Positions 18,815-27,355 of a stretch of DNA of 64,000 bases are shown piece by piece. A model generated the notes under the pieces. The model saw only the letters and a list, made by a program, of their open reading frames with translations, did no database searches and had not been told where the DNA came from. How positions within the stretch are numbered: position 1 is the first letter of the stretch; each line of letters begins with the position of its first letter. Location: the NCBI RefSeq assembly GCF_000482465.1, contig NZ_KI519420.1, positions 462,197 through 526,196 of the forward strand, read 5' to 3'. The stretch is from Runella limosa DSM 17973. GTDB taxonomy: Bacteria > Bacteroidota > Bacteroidia > Cytophagales > Spirosomataceae. The translations under genes and the position numbers were made by a program.

Positions 18815-20149
18815 ATGAAACTCTGGCAAAAAGAAACAACTTCCATCTCCGAAAAAATTGAGAAATTCACCGTCGGGCGTGACCGTGAAATGGATTTATA
18901 TTTGGCCCCTTACGATGTGCAAGGAAACATCGCGCACGCCACTATGCTCGAAAGTGTAGGACTCCTTGCGAGTGATGAGTTAAAAGTGTTGAGTGATGAA
19001 TTGAAATCCATTTACCAAGACATTCTGCAGGGGAGGTTTGAGATTGAGGAGGGGGTAGAGGATGTACACTCGCAAGTAGAGCTAATGCTTACGCGTAAAT
19101 TGGGTGATGTTGGTAAAAAAATCCACAGCGGCCGCTCACGCAATGACCAAGTATTGGTGGATATGAAGCTCTTTACGCGCAGTCGGTTAGAAGAAGTAGC
19201 ACTGGCTTCTAAGAAGCTGTTTGATTTGCTTATCAAACGCTCAAATCAGCACAAAAATGACCTTTTGCCAGGCTATACGCACTTACAAATCGCGATGCCG
19301 TCGTCGTTTGGTCTTTGGTTTGGCGCGTACGCCGAAGCATTGGTGGACGACATGAGCATGATTCAAACGGCTTATAAGTTAGCCAATAAAAATCCGCTTG
19401 GTTCGGGAGCTGGCTATGGTTCTTCATTTCCTCTGAACCGCACGATGACTACCGAATTATTGGGTTTTGAAACCTTGCATTATAACGTAGTTTATGCCCA
19501 AATGTCGCGCGGTAAAACCGAACAAACGGCGCTAACGGCCATTGCGGCGTTGTCGGCGACGTTGTCTCGATTGGCGATGGATGTTTGCTTGTACAATAGC
19601 CAGAACTTTGCCTTTGTGACCCTGCCCGATGATTTGACAACGGGAAGTAGTATCATGCCGCACAAAAAGAACCCTGACGTAGCGGAGCTATTACGGGCAA
19701 AAACCAACCGTCTAAAGGCATTGCCTACCGAAATAACGATGGTTATGAGTAACTTACCTTCTGGCTATCACCGCGATATGCAGTTGCTCAAGGAGTTACT
19801 AATGCCTGCTTTTGAAGAAATCTTGGATTGTTTGGACATCACGCATTTCATGTTGGAACATCTGCAAGTAAAGCCCAATTTGTTGGTTGATGCCAAATAC
19901 GATTTGTTGTTTAGCGTAGAGCGAGTGAATGAGTTGGTGGTACAAGGAGTGCCTTTCCGTGATGCGTATCGTCAAGTGGGCAAAGAAATCAACGAAAATA
20001 CGTACCAAGCCTCGCGTGACCTTAAACACACCCATGAAGGAAGCATTGGAAATTTATGTAATGACCAAATTGAGGGATTGATGGAGGCCGAAATGCGCCG
20101 ATTTGGATTTGAGAAAGCACATGGAGCTGTGGAGAAATTGTTGAAATAA
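18815..20149 (+). CDS. argH: Argininosuccinate lyase
   Basis: 444 residues of the fumarase/aspartase superfamily. It splits argininosuccinate into arginine and fumarate, the last step of arginine synthesis. Diagnostic stretches are DVHSQVE, GRSRNDQV, PGYTHLQIAMP, the catalytic-loop signature GSSIMPHKKNPDVAELLRAK, and the active-site His of the THLQ motif. Length and order are normal. It is not in an arg cluster here; a palindromic repeat forms its immediate upstream region, and a convergent toxin-antitoxin pair follows. Confidence 0.96.
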   Translation: MKLWQKETTSISEKIEKFTVGRDREMDLYLAPYDVQGNIAHATMLESVGLLASDELKVLSDELKSIYQDILQGRFEIEEGVEDVHSQVELMLTRKLGDVGKKIHSGRSRNDQVLVDMKLFTRSRLEEVALASKKLFDLLIKRSNQHKNDLLPGYTHLQIAMPSSFGLWFGAYAEALVDDMSMIQTAYKLANKNPLGSGAGYGSSFPLNRTMTTELLGFETLHYNVVYAQMSRGKTEQTALTAIAALSATLSRLAMDVCLYNSQNFAFVTLPDDLTTGSSIMPHKKNPDVAELLRAKTNRLKALPTEITMVMSNLPSGYHRDMQLLKELLMPAFEEILDCLDITHFMLEHLQVKPNLLVDAKYDLLFSVERVNELVVQGVPFRDAYRQVGKEINENTYQASRDLKHTHEGSIGNLCNDQIEGLMEAEMRRFGFEKAHGAVEKLLK

Positions 20150-20166
20150 AACTTGCCGAAATAACG

Positions 20167-20457
20167 TTAAAACCCTTCAGGTTTTTGACGGGTATTGCGA
20201 ATTGTGATGATTTCGATGCTTGTATCAAGCACACGATAGTAAAATACGACGTGCTTGTTCATCACACATTCGCGTATGTTAGCTTGTTTTTGAGAAGCTT
20301 TATAGAGGTAGGGCATTTTGCTGATAAGTTTCATTTGCTCGGTTAGCGCCAACAAAAAATCTATTTTGATACGTTCTGACCAGTTTTGTGCCAAATAATC
20401 AGCAATTTGCTCTATATCTCGGCGGGCGCGTTCTGAAAGTTCAACGGTTAATTCCAT
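20167..20457 (-). CDS. RelE/ParE-family toxin
   Basis: 96 residues with the compact RelE/ParE fold: the N-terminal helix pair SERARRDIEQIADYLAQNW, the central PYLYKA segment, and the strands IRECVMNKHVVFYYRVLD and IEIITIRNTRQKPEG. RelE-type members cut mRNA on the ribosome and ParE-type members poison gyrase; the sequence does not decide between them. It overlaps the 3' end of the upstream antitoxin gene by 17 nt, typical of translational coupling in type II modules. Confidence 0.82.
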   Translation of the reverse strand: MELTVELSERARRDIEQIADYLAQNWSERIKIDFLLALTEQMKLISKMPYLYKASQKQANIRECVMNKHVVFYYRVLDTSIEIITIRNTRQKPEGF

Positions 20458-20680
20458 ACTGCGACTTCATAAAATCAAAGAAATCGGTTTTACGCCCAGC
20501 GTTCAAATCTTGAAGTCCCTCTTGGATTGCCGCTTGGGTAGGGGTGTCCAGATTGTCCCAAAAATCAAAAACTCCCTCGGCTTCTCGTGATAATAATACG
20601 ACGTAAGCCTGTAAAACAGCATCGTCATTGATGCGTTCTATGAGGGTGTGAAGTGTTGATTTTAATTGTGTCGTGTTCAT
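20441..20680 (-). CDS. Putative antitoxin partner of the RelE/ParE toxin
   Basis: 79 residues, mainly helical and acidic. The N-terminal half is MNTTQLKSTLHTLIERINDD, and AAIQEGLQDLNAGRKTDF near the C-terminus looks like the toxin-wrapping segment seen in many RelE/ParE antitoxins (AI.EGL.dl..Gr). No clear DNA-binding motif is visible. The role is inferred chiefly from gene order, size and overlap with the toxin. Confidence 0.7.
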   Translation of the reverse strand: MNTTQLKSTLHTLIERINDDAVLQAYVVLLSREAEGVFDFWDNLDTPTQAAIQEGLQDLNAGRKTDFFDFMKSQYGINR

Positions 20681-20776
20681 TTTAAGTTTTTATTTTCGAG
20701 GGCTTAATCTTTTTCATTTATATAAAAGTTATTCTACAAGTTTACTATGTAAATTTTGTAAAATCAAGTCGGTGGT

Positions 20777-21244
20777 TTATTTATCTTTGCTATCTATCGC
20801 TTTCAGCAATTCCCAAACAATATCACTTTCAAAACCTCGACTGAGGGCAAAACGCACCAATTTTTGTTTGGTAGCAGTAGGTTCGCCGCGTAGAGTACGT
20901 ACTTTTTTGATGAGTAAATCTTGCAAAACGGCTTCGTATTCGTCGCCATCTATTTCGGTAAGCCCTTTTTGAATCAAGTCATTCGACAAGCCACGGAGCT
21001 TCATTTCTTGACGAATTTTCAGGCGCCCCCATTTTTTGACCCGAAATTTTCCCCTGGCAAAAGCCCGTGCAAACCGTTCTTCGTTTAGGTAATTTTGGGC
21101 AATCAATTCTTGAAGAATGGGTTCCAGCTCATCATCAGTGATTTCGAGCTCGTGCAGCCGTTGTTTTACTTCTTTGGTACTACGTTCTTGGTAAGCACAA
21201 AAGGCAGCAGCTTTGACGAGGGCTTGTTTTTGGCGTTCAGTCAT
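20777..21244 (-). CDS. recX: Regulatory protein RecX
   Basis: 155 residues. RecX binds and modulates RecA filaments. The three-helix RecX repeats are visible: AAAFCAYQERSTKEVKQRLHELEITDDELEPILQEL in pieces, LNEERFARAFARGKFRVKKWGRLKIRQEMKLRGL (the most conserved part is YLNEERFARAF), and the C-terminal repeat ending ALSRGFESDIVWELL. The length is typical. recA is not in the window. On the minus strand a TATTTTTG -7-like box lies at 21268-21261, 17 nt upstream of the ATG. Confidence 0.9.
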   Translation of the reverse strand: MTERQKQALVKAAAFCAYQERSTKEVKQRLHELEITDDELEPILQELIAQNYLNEERFARAFARGKFRVKKWGRLKIRQEMKLRGLSNDLIQKGLTEIDGDEYEAVLQDLLIKKVRTLRGEPTATKQKLVRFALSRGFESDIVWELLKAIDSKDK

Positions 21245-21337
21245 TTATGAATTGTTTTGGCAAAAATAACAATAGAACTTTTAGAACATAGTCCGTAAAT
21301 TGCAGCGTTTTTCCAAACCCCTCTAACACCCTTTAAA

Positions 21338-22645
21338 ATGCCTCCCCATAACTTCCGTTGGCGGATAGTGTTTCTTCTTTTCTTGATTACGACAATCAAC
21401 TACGTTGACCGAAATGTTTTGTCGTTTTCGATGCTCGACGATGCGTTTCGGAAAGAGATGTTGGGGGTGCCGCTTTCATATACCCTCACCCAAGCTGATT
21501 TAGATGCGTTTAAGATTCAATACGGCTGGGTTGATACGGCTTTTAAGCTGGCTTATGCTTTGGGTTTTATTATGATTGGTTGGCTCATCGACCGCCTCGG
21601 AACCCGCAAAGGATTGTCGTTTGCGATTGGTTTGTGGAGTTTGGCGGGCGTAGCCACGGCCTACGTAGGCAGTTTCCGAAGTTTGTTGGGAGCGCGTTTT
21701 GCGCTTGGGATTGGAGAAGCGGGAAATTTTCCTTCGAGCATCAAGTCGATTGCCGAGTGGTTTCCCAAAAAAGAACGGGCGTTTGCCACTGGTTTGTTTA
21801 ATGCAGGAACCAACGTTGGGATTATTCTAACAGCCGCCCTAATTCCGTGGATGACCCTCAAATACGGCTGGCGAATGTCGTTTATGACAACAGGGGTGTT
21901 GGGGTTTGTGGTGCTGGTATTTTGGTGGCTCAACTATCAAAAACCCGAAGACCACCCCAAGGTATCGACGCGAGAATTGCGGTACATCAAACAAGATAAC
22001 CAGCCCGAAGAAATAGAAGGGAGAGTCACTTGGTGGCGGTTGTTGCGCTTTCGTCAAACGTGGGCGTTGATTGTCGGGAAGTTGATGGCAGACCCCATTT
22101 GGTGGTTTTATCTGACGTGGTTACCTGACTTCTTCAATTCTAGCGAAGCACTCACCCAGCGCCTTGACTTACAAAACATTGGTTTCCCTTTCATGGTTAT
22201 TTATATCATTTCGGACGGCGGGAGCATATTTTTTGGGTGGCTTTCGTCACGATTAATGAAAATGGGCTGGTCGCTGAACCGCGCGCGCAAAACGACGATG
22301 CTCTTGTGCGCGCTTTGTGTTGTTCCGATTTTCTTTGCTGCCCAAACCCAAAATGTTTACATCGCAACTGTCTTGATAGCGATTGCCGCAGCGGGGCATT
22401 TAGGGTGGTCGGCCAATGTCTATACAATTGCCTCAGACCTCTACCCTAAAAGTGCGGTGGCGATGGTAACGGGGATTGGTGGATTTTCGGGGGCGGTAGG
22501 TGGTGCACTTTTGGCCGCTGTAATCGGGCCGATACGCGTTCAATGGGGCTATTTGCCATTGTTTTTATTGGCGAGTTCCACTTATTTGATAGCGTTGCTC
22601 TTTATTCATTTGTTGATTCCTAAAATGAAACCCGTTGAGATGTAA
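21338..22645 (+). CDS. MFS transporter, anion:cation symporter (ExuT/hexuronate-like) family
   Basis: 435 residues with about 12 membrane helices. MFS features include NYVDRNVLSF in the first helix and WLIDRLGTRKG in the first cytoplasmic loop. The segment GIGEAGNFPSSIKSIAEWFPKKERAFATG is typical of the hexuronate/glucarate ACS group (quoted here as GIGEAGNFPSS and EWFPKKERA). It probably takes up sugar acids by proton symport; the exact substrate cannot be read. There are no catabolic neighbours. Confidence 0.87.
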   Translation: MPPHNFRWRIVFLLFLITTINYVDRNVLSFSMLDDAFRKEMLGVPLSYTLTQADLDAFKIQYGWVDTAFKLAYALGFIMIGWLIDRLGTRKGLSFAIGLWSLAGVATAYVGSFRSLLGARFALGIGEAGNFPSSIKSIAEWFPKKERAFATGLFNAGTNVGIILTAALIPWMTLKYGWRMSFMTTGVLGFVVLVFWWLNYQKPEDHPKVSTRELRYIKQDNQPEEIEGRVTWWRLLRFRQTWALIVGKLMADPIWWFYLTWLPDFFNSSEALTQRLDLQNIGFPFMVIYIISDGGSIFFGWLSSRLMKMGWSLNRARKTTMLLCALCVVPIFFAAQTQNVYIATVLIAIAAAGHLGWSANVYTIASDLYPKSAVAMVTGIGGFSGAVGGALLAAVIGPIRVQWGYLPLFLLASSTYLIALLFIHLLIPKMKPVEM

Positions 22646-22692
22646 AAAATAATCTTTTGTCTTTTTAACACAATTTCTTTATCAAAACGTTA

Positions 22693-22700
22693 TAGCTTTG
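22693..22700 (+). promoter_or_regulatory. Candidate -7 element for the cytochrome c gene
   Basis: TAGCTTTG matches TAnnTTTG, 49 nt before the ATG. The -33 region is not convincing. Confidence 0.35.
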
Positions 22701-22749
22701 CATTTGCGTAAGATTCCTTTATTTTTCATTTTAAAAGTCCAACCTAGGC

Positions 22750-23082
22750 ATGAAACGATTCACAAAAATGTTAGTAGCAGCGGGAGCTTTCTTGGCAGTA
22801 TCGACTGCGGCAAACGCGCAAGTTAAAATTCCTGCAGACATTGAAGCTTTATTGACTAAAAATACGTGTTTAGCTTGCCACAAACCCGATCAGAGATTGG
22901 TAGGCCCAGGCTACAAAGAAGTAATGGCGAAGAAAAAATATAAGCCAGAGCAAATCGTAGAGTTGATTGCTAATCCAAAACCAGCTAACTGGCCAGGGTA
23001 TCCTCCAATGGCACCACTTAATGTACCAAAGGATGAGGCTATGAAAATTGCTAAGTGGATTGTGTCTTTGGGTAAGAAATAA
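22750..23082 (+). CDS. Small periplasmic class I cytochrome c
   Basis: 110 residues: a signal peptide (about 1-24, ending ANAQ), then a single haem-binding motif CLACH (residues ~39-43) near the N-terminus of the mature protein. The distal Met ligand is probably in YPPMAPLNVPKDEA. It resembles cytochrome c551/c552, a soluble electron shuttle between the bc-type complex and terminal oxidases. A single-gene unit with a strong terminator 25 nt after the stop. Confidence 0.92.
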   Translation: MKRFTKMLVAAGAFLAVSTAANAQVKIPADIEALLTKNTCLACHKPDQRLVGPGYKEVMAKKKYKPEQIVELIANPKPANWPGYPPMAPLNVPKDEAMKIAKWIVSLGKK

Positions 23083-23106
23083 TCCTGAGTAAAATACCAC
23101 TCCCTA

Positions 23107-23137
23107 AAAGCCGATGTACTTGCATCGGCTTTTTTTG
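23107..23137 (+). terminator. Rho-independent terminator of the cytochrome c gene
   Basis: AAAGCCGATG (23107-23116) / CATCGGCTTT (23123-23132), a 6-nt loop, then a T run. Confidence 0.9.
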
Positions 23138-23189
23138 TAATTCTGTTGGCTTTTTTGCAACTTGGCCAAGCGTTATTCGTTTGTTTTCT

Positions 23190-23918
23190 ATGTTTCTAAA
23201 AAGACTTTGTTTTGTTCTGTTGCTCTTGGGGCTTGGTTTGTTGGCAAATGCCCAAGAAGGGGGCAAATCCACGGCAAAAGACACGGTTAGCTTACCTGCG
23301 GCGCTGGACAATGCCACGATGACGCCTCGTTTGCCTTCTGACAAGCGCCTCGAAGATTACCGTGCTAGTCGCGACTATAATTACGAACGGGATGCCCCCC
23401 CGCCCGATAATCCGCTCGCCCGTATTTGGAATTGGTTGAGCCAAAAAATCAATGATTTTTTGAGTAGTAATGCCTATGAAAACTTTTGGCAGTACGTGTT
23501 TTTGGTGGGTATTGCAGGGGTGGTGATATGGCTGTTGTACAAAGCTGAATTTATTGGTGGAATGTTTGCCAAAAAATCGGAGGAAGAGCTGGCCTATAAT
23601 CGTATCACTGAAAATATTCATGAATTAGATTTTGCCAACTTGATTGAAGAAGCAATCGCTGCCCGAAATTATCGTCTCGCAACTCGGCTCTATTACCTCA
23701 ATACACTCAAGCAATTGACCGATAAAAAGTTCATACATTGGCAGCCAACCAAAACCAACCGTAGTTACGTAGAAGAATTGCAAGAAACAAAATTTAAAAA
23801 AGATTTTGAGCAACTTACGTACCAGTTTGAGTACGTTTGGTACGGTGAATTTGGCGTGACTGAATCTCAATTTTTACGCTTGAAAGAAGAATTTCAAGCA
23901 TTTTCAACCCGACTCTAA
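23190..23918 (+). CDS. DUF4129 domain membrane protein
   Basis: 242 residues from the ATG at 23190; an in-frame TTG at 23181 would add only three residues. A signal peptide (ending LLANAQ) is followed by a Pro-rich segment, one transmembrane helix near residue 105-125 (YVFLVGIAGVVIWLLY) and a cytoplasmic DUF4129 domain with the recognisable AARNYRLATRLYYLNTLKQL and PTKTNRSYVEEL. DUF4129 proteins accompany MoxR ATPases; the molecular role is unknown. First gene of a three-gene operon, 18 nt before the next. Confidence 0.85.
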   Translation: MFLKRLCFVLLLLGLGLLANAQEGGKSTAKDTVSLPAALDNATMTPRLPSDKRLEDYRASRDYNYERDAPPPDNPLARIWNWLSQKINDFLSSNAYENFWQYVFLVGIAGVVIWLLYKAEFIGGMFAKKSEEELAYNRITENIHELDFANLIEEAIAARNYRLATRLYYLNTLKQLTDKKFIHWQPTKTNRSYVEELQETKFKKDFEQLTYQFEYVWYGEFGVTESQFLRLKEEFQAFSTRL

Positions 23919-23936
23919 TACAACACAATAACGAAG

Positions 23937-25124
23937 GTGAATTGGCGTAGTTACTACTTTTGGTTTTTATTGTTGACAGTCGTAGCCTACGGCCTGTTTG
24001 AATACTACCGTCCAAAACCCATTGATTGGACACCGACCTATTCTAACAAAGACAAAATCCCTTTTGGGACAAAAGCTACCTATGAGCTCTTGCCCGATGT
24101 CTTTAAAAATGAAAAAGTAACGCAGCTACGGGTGCCGATTTATAATTATCTCTCAGAAAATCCGACCCTTCCCAAAAGCAATTACATTTTTGTTTGTCGA
24201 GAGTTTATTATTGACCTAAACGACCAGAAACAGCTGCTCAACTACGCGAAGCGGGGAAATAACGTGTTTATTTCGGCCTATTATTTTCCAGATAGTTTAA
24301 CAAAAACGTTGGGCATAGGAGCGACGCTGAAAGACCCAACGTTACGAGATACGGCCTTGGTGATGAATTTTGTGAACCCCGCATTGTCCAAAAAAGGAGG
24401 GTATGTATTCGCACAAGACGATGGCCGCAATTATTTTTTGGTAAAAAAGCCCGAGAACGTGACAATTTTGGCTAAAAATGCCCGAAATGAGCCTATTTTT
24501 CTAAAAATAAAATATGGAAAAGGGGCTTTTTATCTGCATAATCTGCCGTTGGCTTTGACCAATTACTACGCTTTACCTTCCAAAACTTCTGATTTTGCGT
24601 TTAAATCGCTGTCGTATTTACCCGTCTTACCTGTTTATTGGGATGAATACCTAAAACAAGGGCGTTTTGGGGAGGATGAGCAGTCGATTTTTAGGTATAT
24701 TATGACGCAGCCGCCACTAACATGGGCATACTACTTGATTCTGTTTGGGCTATTGCTGTATGCTATTTTTGCGGGAAAGCGCACCCAACGTGTCATTCCT
24801 GTGTTGCCTGTACCGAAGAATACGTCGCTGGAGTTTGTGGAAACGATTGGTAAAATGTACTTTCAGCAAGCTGACCACGATAACATTGCTGAAAAGAAAA
24901 TTCAACATTTGCTGCTCTACATTCGCGAGCGATTTGGGCTGCGTACCCACGAAATTGACAAAGAATTTATAGAAGATCTTATTCAAAAAACGGGGCTTCC
25001 TCGAATGGATATTGAATTGCTGTTCAGCGAAATAGCCCATGCCAAGCGTACAGCTTCCTTGTCTGAATTTGCGCTCTTGAGCTTACATCACCGTATCGAA
25101 GATTTTTACGAACGCGTTAAATAA
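23937..25124 (+). CDS. DUF4350 domain membrane protein
   Basis: 395 residues starting with GTG. An N-terminal transmembrane helix (YYFWFLLLTVVAYGLFEYY) precedes a periplasmic DUF4350 domain with the typical IPFGTKATYELLPDVF opening and NNVFISAYYF. A second transmembrane helix near residue 265-285 (WAYYLILFGLLLYAIF) is followed by a basic motif and a cytoplasmic helical tail. The family is uncharacterised but recurs next to DUF4129 and MoxR genes; a chaperone-like maturation or stress function is assumed for such operons. It ends 15 nt before moxR. Confidence 0.83.
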   Translation: MNWRSYYFWFLLLTVVAYGLFEYYRPKPIDWTPTYSNKDKIPFGTKATYELLPDVFKNEKVTQLRVPIYNYLSENPTLPKSNYIFVCREFIIDLNDQKQLLNYAKRGNNVFISAYYFPDSLTKTLGIGATLKDPTLRDTALVMNFVNPALSKKGGYVFAQDDGRNYFLVKKPENVTILAKNARNEPIFLKIKYGKGAFYLHNLPLALTNYYALPSKTSDFAFKSLSYLPVLPVYWDEYLKQGRFGEDEQSIFRYIMTQPPLTWAYYLILFGLLLYAIFAGKRTQRVIPVLPVPKNTSLEFVETIGKMYFQQADHDNIAEKKIQHLLLYIRERFGLRTHEIDKEFIEDLIQKTGLPRMDIELLFSEIAHAKRTASLSEFALLSLHHRIEDFYERVK

Positions 25125-25139
25125 CTGCTATTTTCTCTT

Positions 25140-26111
25140 ATGGATTTTGAATCACGAATTGACTTACAAGACCTCAACGACGCGATAACAGCCATCAAAG
25201 CCGAAATCGGGAAAATTATAGTGGGGCAACAGCAAACGATTGACTTGTTGTTGACGGCAATTTTAGCCGATGGACACGTGCTTATCGAAGGAGTACCTGG
25301 AGTGGCAAAAACCCTAACGGCTAAACTATTAGCGCGTACGGTTGCCACCGAATTTAGCCGTATTCAATTCACACCCGACTTGATGCCTTCGGATGTGTTG
25401 GGAACGTCGGTTTTTAACCCAAAACACACGGATTTTGAGTTTAGAAAAGGACCAATTTTCTCAAATATTGTTTTGGTCGATGAAATCAACCGCGCCCCTG
25501 CCAAAACCCAAGCGGCGTTGTTTGAAGTGATGGAAGAGCGGCAAGCAACCGTTGACGGAACTACCTATCCCATGAGTAGCCCGTTTATTGTGATTGCCAC
25601 TCAAAACCCAGTAGAACACGAAGGTACTTATCGCCTTCCCGAAGCGCAGTTAGACCGCTTTTTGTTTAAGATTGTGGTAAAATATCCTTCCCAAGAGCAA
25701 GAAGTAGAAGTGTTGCGTGGGCATCACTTACGATTAAATATGGCAGAGGCGATTGCAAACGTACAGGCAATATTAACGCCCGAACAACTAGCAGAACTGC
25801 GCCGTAAGACGCACCAAGTTCATGTGGAGGACAAATTACTGGAATACATTGCGCAGGTAGTAGTACAAACGCGCAACAATAAATCGTTGTTTTTGGGGGC
25901 TTCGCCAAGGGCATCGGTGGCGTTGCTCAATAGTGCCAAAGCTTTGGCTGCTATTCGTGGAAGGGATTTTGTGACGCCAGAGGAAATTCAGCAATTGGCA
26001 CCGTCCGTTTTGCGTCACCGTATTGTGTTGACGCCCGAACGAGAAATGGAAGGAGCAACACCTGACGACATTGTTGCTCAAATTCTACAAAAAATAGAAG
26101 TACCTCGGTAG
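25140..26111 (+). CDS. MoxR-family AAA+ ATPase
   Basis: 323 residues. Walker A is GVPGVAKT and Walker B ILVDEIN-like (IVLVDEINRAPAKTQAALFEVMEERQ). Further family segments are QFTPDLMPSDVLG, ATQNPVEHEGTYRLPEAQLDRF and the C-terminal lid LGASPRASVALLNSAKALAAI. MoxR proteins remodel or activate partner proteins, often with von Willebrand A or DUF58 proteins. Here no DUF58 or VWA gene follows; the operon stops at a palindromic repeat. Identification of the ATPase is firm, its target unknown. Confidence 0.94.
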   Translation: MDFESRIDLQDLNDAITAIKAEIGKIIVGQQQTIDLLLTAILADGHVLIEGVPGVAKTLTAKLLARTVATEFSRIQFTPDLMPSDVLGTSVFNPKHTDFEFRKGPIFSNIVLVDEINRAPAKTQAALFEVMEERQATVDGTTYPMSSPFIVIATQNPVEHEGTYRLPEAQLDRFLFKIVVKYPSQEQEVEVLRGHHLRLNMAEAIANVQAILTPEQLAELRRKTHQVHVEDKLLEYIAQVVVQTRNNKSLFLGASPRASVALLNSAKALAAIRGRDFVTPEEIQQLAPSVLRHRIVLTPEREMEGATPDDIVAQILQKIEVPR

Positions 26112-26183
26112 TGATTAGTCCACGGTTGGTAGTCCATAGTCCACGGTAATTAAAACCATCGACCATGGACTATCGACCATCAA
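26112..26183. repeat. Intergenic palindromic repeat between convergent genes
   Basis: TAGTCCACGGTTGGTAGTCC on the left is mirrored by GGACTATCGACCATCAACTA on the right as an imperfect inverted repeat, with internal repetition of the TAGTCCA/TGGACTA unit. It fills the whole gap between moxR and the next gene's stop codon. Confidence 0.7.
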
Positions 26184-26678
26184 CTATAAAACCTTCTTCA
26201 CTCTTTCTTGAACACTTTCCAAATCGGCCTTGATTTTTTCAATGTTCGTTTTTATTTCTTTCTGAATTTCAATCATTTGTTCACCCGACACCTCAGGGGC
26301 TGGTTTATGGTCGTGGTGGTGATGCTCTTCGCCTTCGTGGTGGTGGTGTTCGTGAGGAAGCCCAGGTACTTCAACCAAGCTTTCTTCCCATTCTTCAAAC
26401 GATTTGGCCACAGCATCTAACTGCGCTACTGTCGAATCAATGCTTGCAATAGCTGCGGCATCGGTTAGGGATTTCTTTTTGTCGTTCAAAACTACTTTCA
26501 ACGAATCAATTCCCTCAATTTGCTCGTGCAGTGCTTCTTCAATTTCCATGGAAGCCAAGTGAATTTTACCTGCTTCTTCCATTTTTGGGTCTTTGTCTGG
26601 CCCACACGCCACAAACACGAAGCTACACGAGGCAAGTACACAGCCGTAAAAAAACGTACGGTGGATGAATGTTTTCAT
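26184..26678 (-). CDS. Histidine-rich lipoprotein, putative metal-binding
   Basis: 164 residues. The signal peptide has a lipobox around VFVACG (Cys at ~residue 25). The mature part is helical and acidic, with two predicted long helices on either side of a histidine cluster (about residues 109-127, HEHHHHEGEEHHHHDH), which could bind Zn, Ni or Cu. The C-terminus is a coiled-coil-like IKTNIEKIKADLESVQERV. It is second in a unit behind a small membrane protein and an operator-like dyad, which points to metal homeostasis. I know no named family for it. Confidence 0.65.
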   Translation of the reverse strand: MKTFIHRTFFYGCVLASCSFVFVACGPDKDPKMEEAGKIHLASMEIEEALHEQIEGIDSLKVVLNDKKKSLTDAAAIASIDSTVAQLDAVAKSFEEWEESLVEVPGLPHEHHHHEGEEHHHHDHKPAPEVSGEQMIEIQKEIKTNIEKIKADLESVQERVKKVL

Positions 26679-26699
26679 TTTGAGGTTGGGAGTTATTGG

Positions 26700-27245
26700 T
26701 TAGTCAATTCTTGTCACTTCGTATCCTTGTTGACGAAGTGCAGCCAAGATAGTTTGTTCTGAGGTTTTTCCCAAATAATACCTGACCGACACCACTTCAT
26801 CGTTGAGTTTTATTTGTGAAGGTACCACACCTTCTACCGACTGCAAGGTTGTGCTTAATTTTTCGACCGATTTTGGTGGTTTTTGTAACTCAAATTGCGC
26901 CACCCGTGTGCTACGAATACGCTCAAACTGTGCTTGCGCCAAGCGGCTATCTTCGGCTTGAAAATAACGGTGAGGGATGATATTAAGCACCACAGTAAGG
27001 GCCACAGCAGTCCAAAAAACACGTTTTTCAAAAAGAGAAGCAACGTGAGAAGATCTTAAATAAAGATCGTAAAAAGACCAAGCCAACACGCTTAATTGGA
27101 GAACCATCAATGGAGCACGGTACTCGGCCAGCCACGCAATTGAAGCTCCGTTAAAAAGGACTACCACCAAAGGCAACCAGCAACACAGCAAGTGTACTAG
27201 CCCCGTTAAACCTACATTTAATGTAACAGAAATAATTCTCGACAT
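26700..27245 (-). CDS. Small membrane protein with C-terminal HMA-like domain, putative metal homeostasis
   Basis: 181 residues from the ATG at 27245. A TTG twelve bases upstream is unlikely because it lies inside the dyad symmetry 27251-27269. Three to four membrane helices come first, the first with a cysteine pair (HLLCCWLPLVVV) recalling MerC/MerT-type transport proteins. About residues 115-181 resemble a heavy-metal-associated fold (LSTTLQSVEGVVPSQIKL, QTILAALRQQGYEV) but lack the CxxC motif. The downstream neighbour is a His-rich lipoprotein. Metal handling is inferred from both and from the operator. Confidence 0.6.
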   Translation of the reverse strand: MSRIISVTLNVGLTGLVHLLCCWLPLVVVLFNGASIAWLAEYRAPLMVLQLSVLAWSFYDLYLRSSHVASLFEKRVFWTAVALTVVLNIIPHRYFQAEDSRLAQAQFERIRSTRVAQFELQKPPKSVEKLSTTLQSVEGVVPSQIKLNDEVVSVRYYLGKTSEQTILAALRQQGYEVTRID

Positions 27246-27250
27246 ATCTA

Positions 27251-27273
27251 TTTGCAACTGTATTGCAAAAGTA
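27251..27273 (-). promoter_or_regulatory. Promoter with overlapping operator-like dyad, possible Fur/Zur-family site
   Basis: TTTGCAA-CTGTA-TTGCAAA (27251-27269) is a perfect 7-bp inverted repeat around 5 nt. On the minus strand a -7 box TACTTTTG (27273-27266) overlaps it, so a bound repressor would cover the -7 element and the start site. The geometry suits a metalloregulator of the Fur family; which one cannot be told. Confidence 0.5.
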
Positions 27274-27355
27274 CTAACAAAAACTCATCATTAAAAAGTT
27301 TACTACAAATGCTTTTTTCTAAAACTTGTTTCTAATTATCAACAAATCAGATTGT

